Below are positions 63,001-64,000 of a DNA stretch of 64,000 nucleotides, in pieces. How positions within the stretch are numbered: the first letter of the stretch is position 1; each line of letters opens with the position of its first letter. The stretch comes from CAZKNF01 sp964554105 (lineage in GTDB: Bacteria; Bacteroidota; Rhodothermia; Rhodothermales; VXPQ01): assembly GCA_964554105.1 (NCBI GenBank), contig CAZKNF010000006.1:20682-84681 (forward strand). The letters are read 5' to 3'. Made by a program: the position numbers and the translations under genes. The notes under the pieces are model-generated. The model worked only from the letters and a program-made list of their open reading frames with translations. It was not told where the DNA came from and made no database searches.

Positions 63001-64000
63001 GCCGTACAGACGAGCGGATGGAGCCGGATGGCTTTGCCCTCGATCAGAACGGGCTGAAACGCCTGAATTCCGAGTCGGTGTAGGGTCGGAGCACGGTTCA
63101 GTAATACGGGGCGACCGTCGATTACCTTCTCCAGAATATCCCACACATCAGCAGTGCGACGATCTACAACTTTTTTGGCGCTCTTCACGGTCTTCACGAT
63201 GCCGCGCTCTATAAGCTTGCGGATCACGAACGGCTTAAAGAGTTCGACAGCCATCTCCTTCGGAAGCCCACACTGATGCAAGTCAAGCTCCGGGCCCACG
63301 ACGATAACCGAACGGCCGGAATAGTCGACTCGCTTGCCCAGCAGGTTCTGCCGAAAGCGTCCCTGCTTTCCCTTCAGCATGTCGCTGAGGGACTTGAGCG
63401 CACGATTCGAGTCGCTGCGGACCGCGTTAGCCTTTCGGCTGTTGTCGAAGAGTGAATCGACCGCTTCCTGAAGCATCCGCTTTTCATTTCGGAGGATGAC
63501 TTCGGGCGCTTTGATATCGATAAGACGCTTCAGCCGGTTATTCCGGATGATGACCCGCCGATAGAGATCGTTGAGATCCGATGTGGCAAAGCGGCCTCCT
63601 TCCAGTGGAACGAGCGGGCGAAGCTCCGGGGGAATGACCGGGATTACGCGCATCACCATCCACTCAGGACGGTTTTCCAGACGTCTGTTCGCATCGCGAA
63701 ATGCCTCCACGACGGCCAGTCGCTTCAATGCGTCAGCCTTTCGCTGCTGACTTGTCTCCGTCTTGATCTGATAGCGCAGCATCTGCGAGATGACCGGCAT
63801 ATCGAGTCGCCGGAGCATCATTTCGACGGCCTCTCCACCGATCTTCGCGATAAACTTTTCCTCGTCTTCGTCATCGAGACGGTTGTTATCCTCTCGAATC
63901 TGATAGAGAATGTCGAAATATTCGTCTTCGGAGAGGAGCTGATTGTCCTCGACGCCGAGCTTTGCGGCTCCGCCGGCCTGGATAACGACGTAATGCTCGT
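60090..64000 (-). CDS. rpoC: RNA polymerase beta' subunit, 5' part missing
   Basis: About 1303 codons are visible; the N-terminus lies beyond the right edge. TAFNADFDGDQMAVHVP is the Mg-binding active site. GKRVDYSGRSVIVVGPEL, NRAPTLHRLGIQAFQPVLIEG and the trigger-loop region GEPGTQLTLRTFH are unmistakable. The C-terminal zinc-binding cluster contains TCESRRGICSFCYG. The protein ends in an Asp/Glu/Gly-rich tail. It is part of the core RNA polymerase; rpoB would be expected upstream beyond 64000. Confidence 0.98.
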   Translation of the reverse strand, partial: EHYVVIQAGGAAKLGVEDNQLLSEDEYFDILYQIREDNNRLDDEDEEKFIAKIGGEAVEMMLRRLDMPVISQMLRYQIKTETSQQRKADALKRLAVVEAFRDANRRLENRPEWMVMRVIPVIPPELRPLVPLEGGRFATSDLNDLYRRVIIRNNRLKRLIDIKAPEVILRNEKRMLQEAVDSLFDNSRKANAVRSDSNRALKSLSDMLKGKQGRFRQNLLGKRVDYSGRSVIVVGPELDLHQCGLPKEMAVELFKPFVIRKLIERGIVKTVKSAKKVVDRRTADVWDILEKVIDGRPVLLNRAPTLHRLGIQAFQPVLIEGKAIRLHPLVCTAFNADFDGDQMAVHVPLSHDACLEAWILMLSSHNILSPAHGGPIAVPTQDMVLGLYYLTKMRSGQRGEGRRFSSMNEVRHAYDQEQIDLHAKISVKIPSGKVVETTVGRVLFNEIVPEEVGFINEVLTKKNLRPIIARVLKATGFARTARFLDDIKETGFERATTAGLTFSLADIIVPDSKQTFIGDAQKEVDRARGNYELGFITDNERYNQVIDIWTKTNNRVSETLFETLKNHKEGFNAIYMMADSGARGSKEQIRQLGGMRGLMAKPQKSLVGSAGEIIENPIISNFKEGLSVLEYFISTHGARKGLADTALKTADAGYLTRRLVDVSQDVTTTQVDCGTLRGIRISALKDNEEVVEPLADRILGRVSVHDVRDPLSDELIVTANETIDEERARMISETSIEEVEIRSALTCESRRGICSFCYGRNLANGRLVESGEAVGVIAAQSIGEPGTQLTLRTFHIGGTASRISAESTIQTKFAGKAVFENLRTVALEDEDGIKEVVLARQGEIRITDSEEEGRQLIAYVIPYGAEVLVREGDELEKGEILASWDPYNSVIISEISGEVGFQDIIEGTTFREETDEQTGHKEKVITETRERSLTPAVLVNSDQGAAREYPLPVRARIQVDAGDVIQAGQVLAKIPRQSAKTRDITGGLPRVTELFEARTPSDPAVVSEIDGVVSFGGRKRGSQEVVVTSRDGSESRTYLVSLSKHLLVHENDFVRAGEPLSDGQVAPQDILAIKGPRAVQEYLVNEIQEVYRLQGVTINDKHIEVIVRQMMQKVRVTDPGDTTLLEDDTVDRFVLEEMNDQLYDRFVVLDPGESELAIGDIVDRRRLREVNSELKRNDRQQVEIRDTEPAVAEPILLGITQAALSTDSFISAASFQETTKVLTNASIKAEVDPLYGLKENVIVGHPIPAGTGQRHFRDMVVGSRKELAELQAALGGDGEQVPSGASGDGTTDGEAKEVGAEG

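Noticed and set aside
1..64000. tRNA, rRNA, CRISPR, insertion sequences and prophage genes
   Set aside because: Read for T-loop GGTTCGANTCC, repeat-spacer periodicity, transposase and integrase motifs; none found by eye. A tool search (for example tRNAscan-SE) would confirm.

Overview
The window (about 57% G+C by eye, close-packed, no rRNA, tRNA, IS element or CRISPR array seen) looks like the chromosome of a Bacteroidota-related bacterium, most likely of the Rhodothermia / Salinibacter-type lineage. The evidence is a type IX secretion (T9SS) plug lipoprotein, a T9SS type A cargo protein, a DUF3078 outer-membrane protein, a histone H1-like Hc1 protein, and mostly weak ribosome-binding sites. 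The organism appears to be an aerobic heterotroph that oxidises fatty acids, with no sign of mobile DNA.

Layout. 1-4.1 kb: rsmB (cut by the left edge), a CoA-disulfide-reductase-like flavoprotein, a CDF cation exporter, and a methylmalonyl-CoA epimerase with an unexplained C-terminal domain. 4.1-9.5 kb: GH18-like lipoprotein, uvrC, spmA/spmB-like pair, stand-alone CBM48 protein. 9.6-14.5 kb: an envelope cassette (DUF3078 protein, membrane peptidase with TPR-like region, T9SS plug) followed by the small monocistronic Hc1 gene. 14.5-22 kb: ArgB-like kinase-fold protein, dnaE, a glutamine-amidotransferase-type hydrolase, a membrane-anchored transglycosylase-like protein. 21.9-28.8 kb: MOSC protein, ppk1, dnaG, polyphosphate glucokinase, TerB-like protein, an SDR lacking the catalytic Tyr/Lys. 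28.9-31.5 kb: a RuBisCO-like protein, a cupin and dapD in a row. 31.6-39.6 kb: SPOR lipoprotein, deoC, a sigma-54 response regulator, a lipid kinase, BtuF/BtuC-like importer parts, a polyprenyl synthase, an MBL-fold hydrolase and a small acidic antitoxin-like protein. 39.7-45.6 kb: a secreted sugar-oxidation-type cluster (unknown secreted protein, a DUF1080-ThuA-sugar dehydrogenase fusion, cytochrome c) facing a T9SS cargo gene. 45.6-50.4 kb: carboxyltransferase, CsbD-like protein, membrane protein, hemG, an unknown protein. 50.5-58.7 kb: fadN-fadA-fadE preceded by an acyl-CoA synthetase. 58.8-64 kb: a DUF4097 protein and rpoC (cut by the right edge).

How genes may work together. The fad genes, the carboxyltransferase and the epimerase would together handle fatty acids including odd-chain ones (propionyl-CoA to methylmalonyl-CoA; the mutase is not in the window). 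Ppk1 makes polyphosphate and PpgK can spend it on glucose. The RuBisCO-like protein and cupin resemble the two enzymes of the methylthioadenosine-to-isoprenoid salvage route described in Rhodospirillum rubrum; this pair is the most interesting system here. No gene-free stretch exceeds 300 bases. The longest are 59808-60089 (rpoC/DUF4097 gap, holding a hairpin), 15268-15518 (divergent promoter region of dnaE, no RNA gene seen) and 5282-5524 (divergent promoter region of uvrC).
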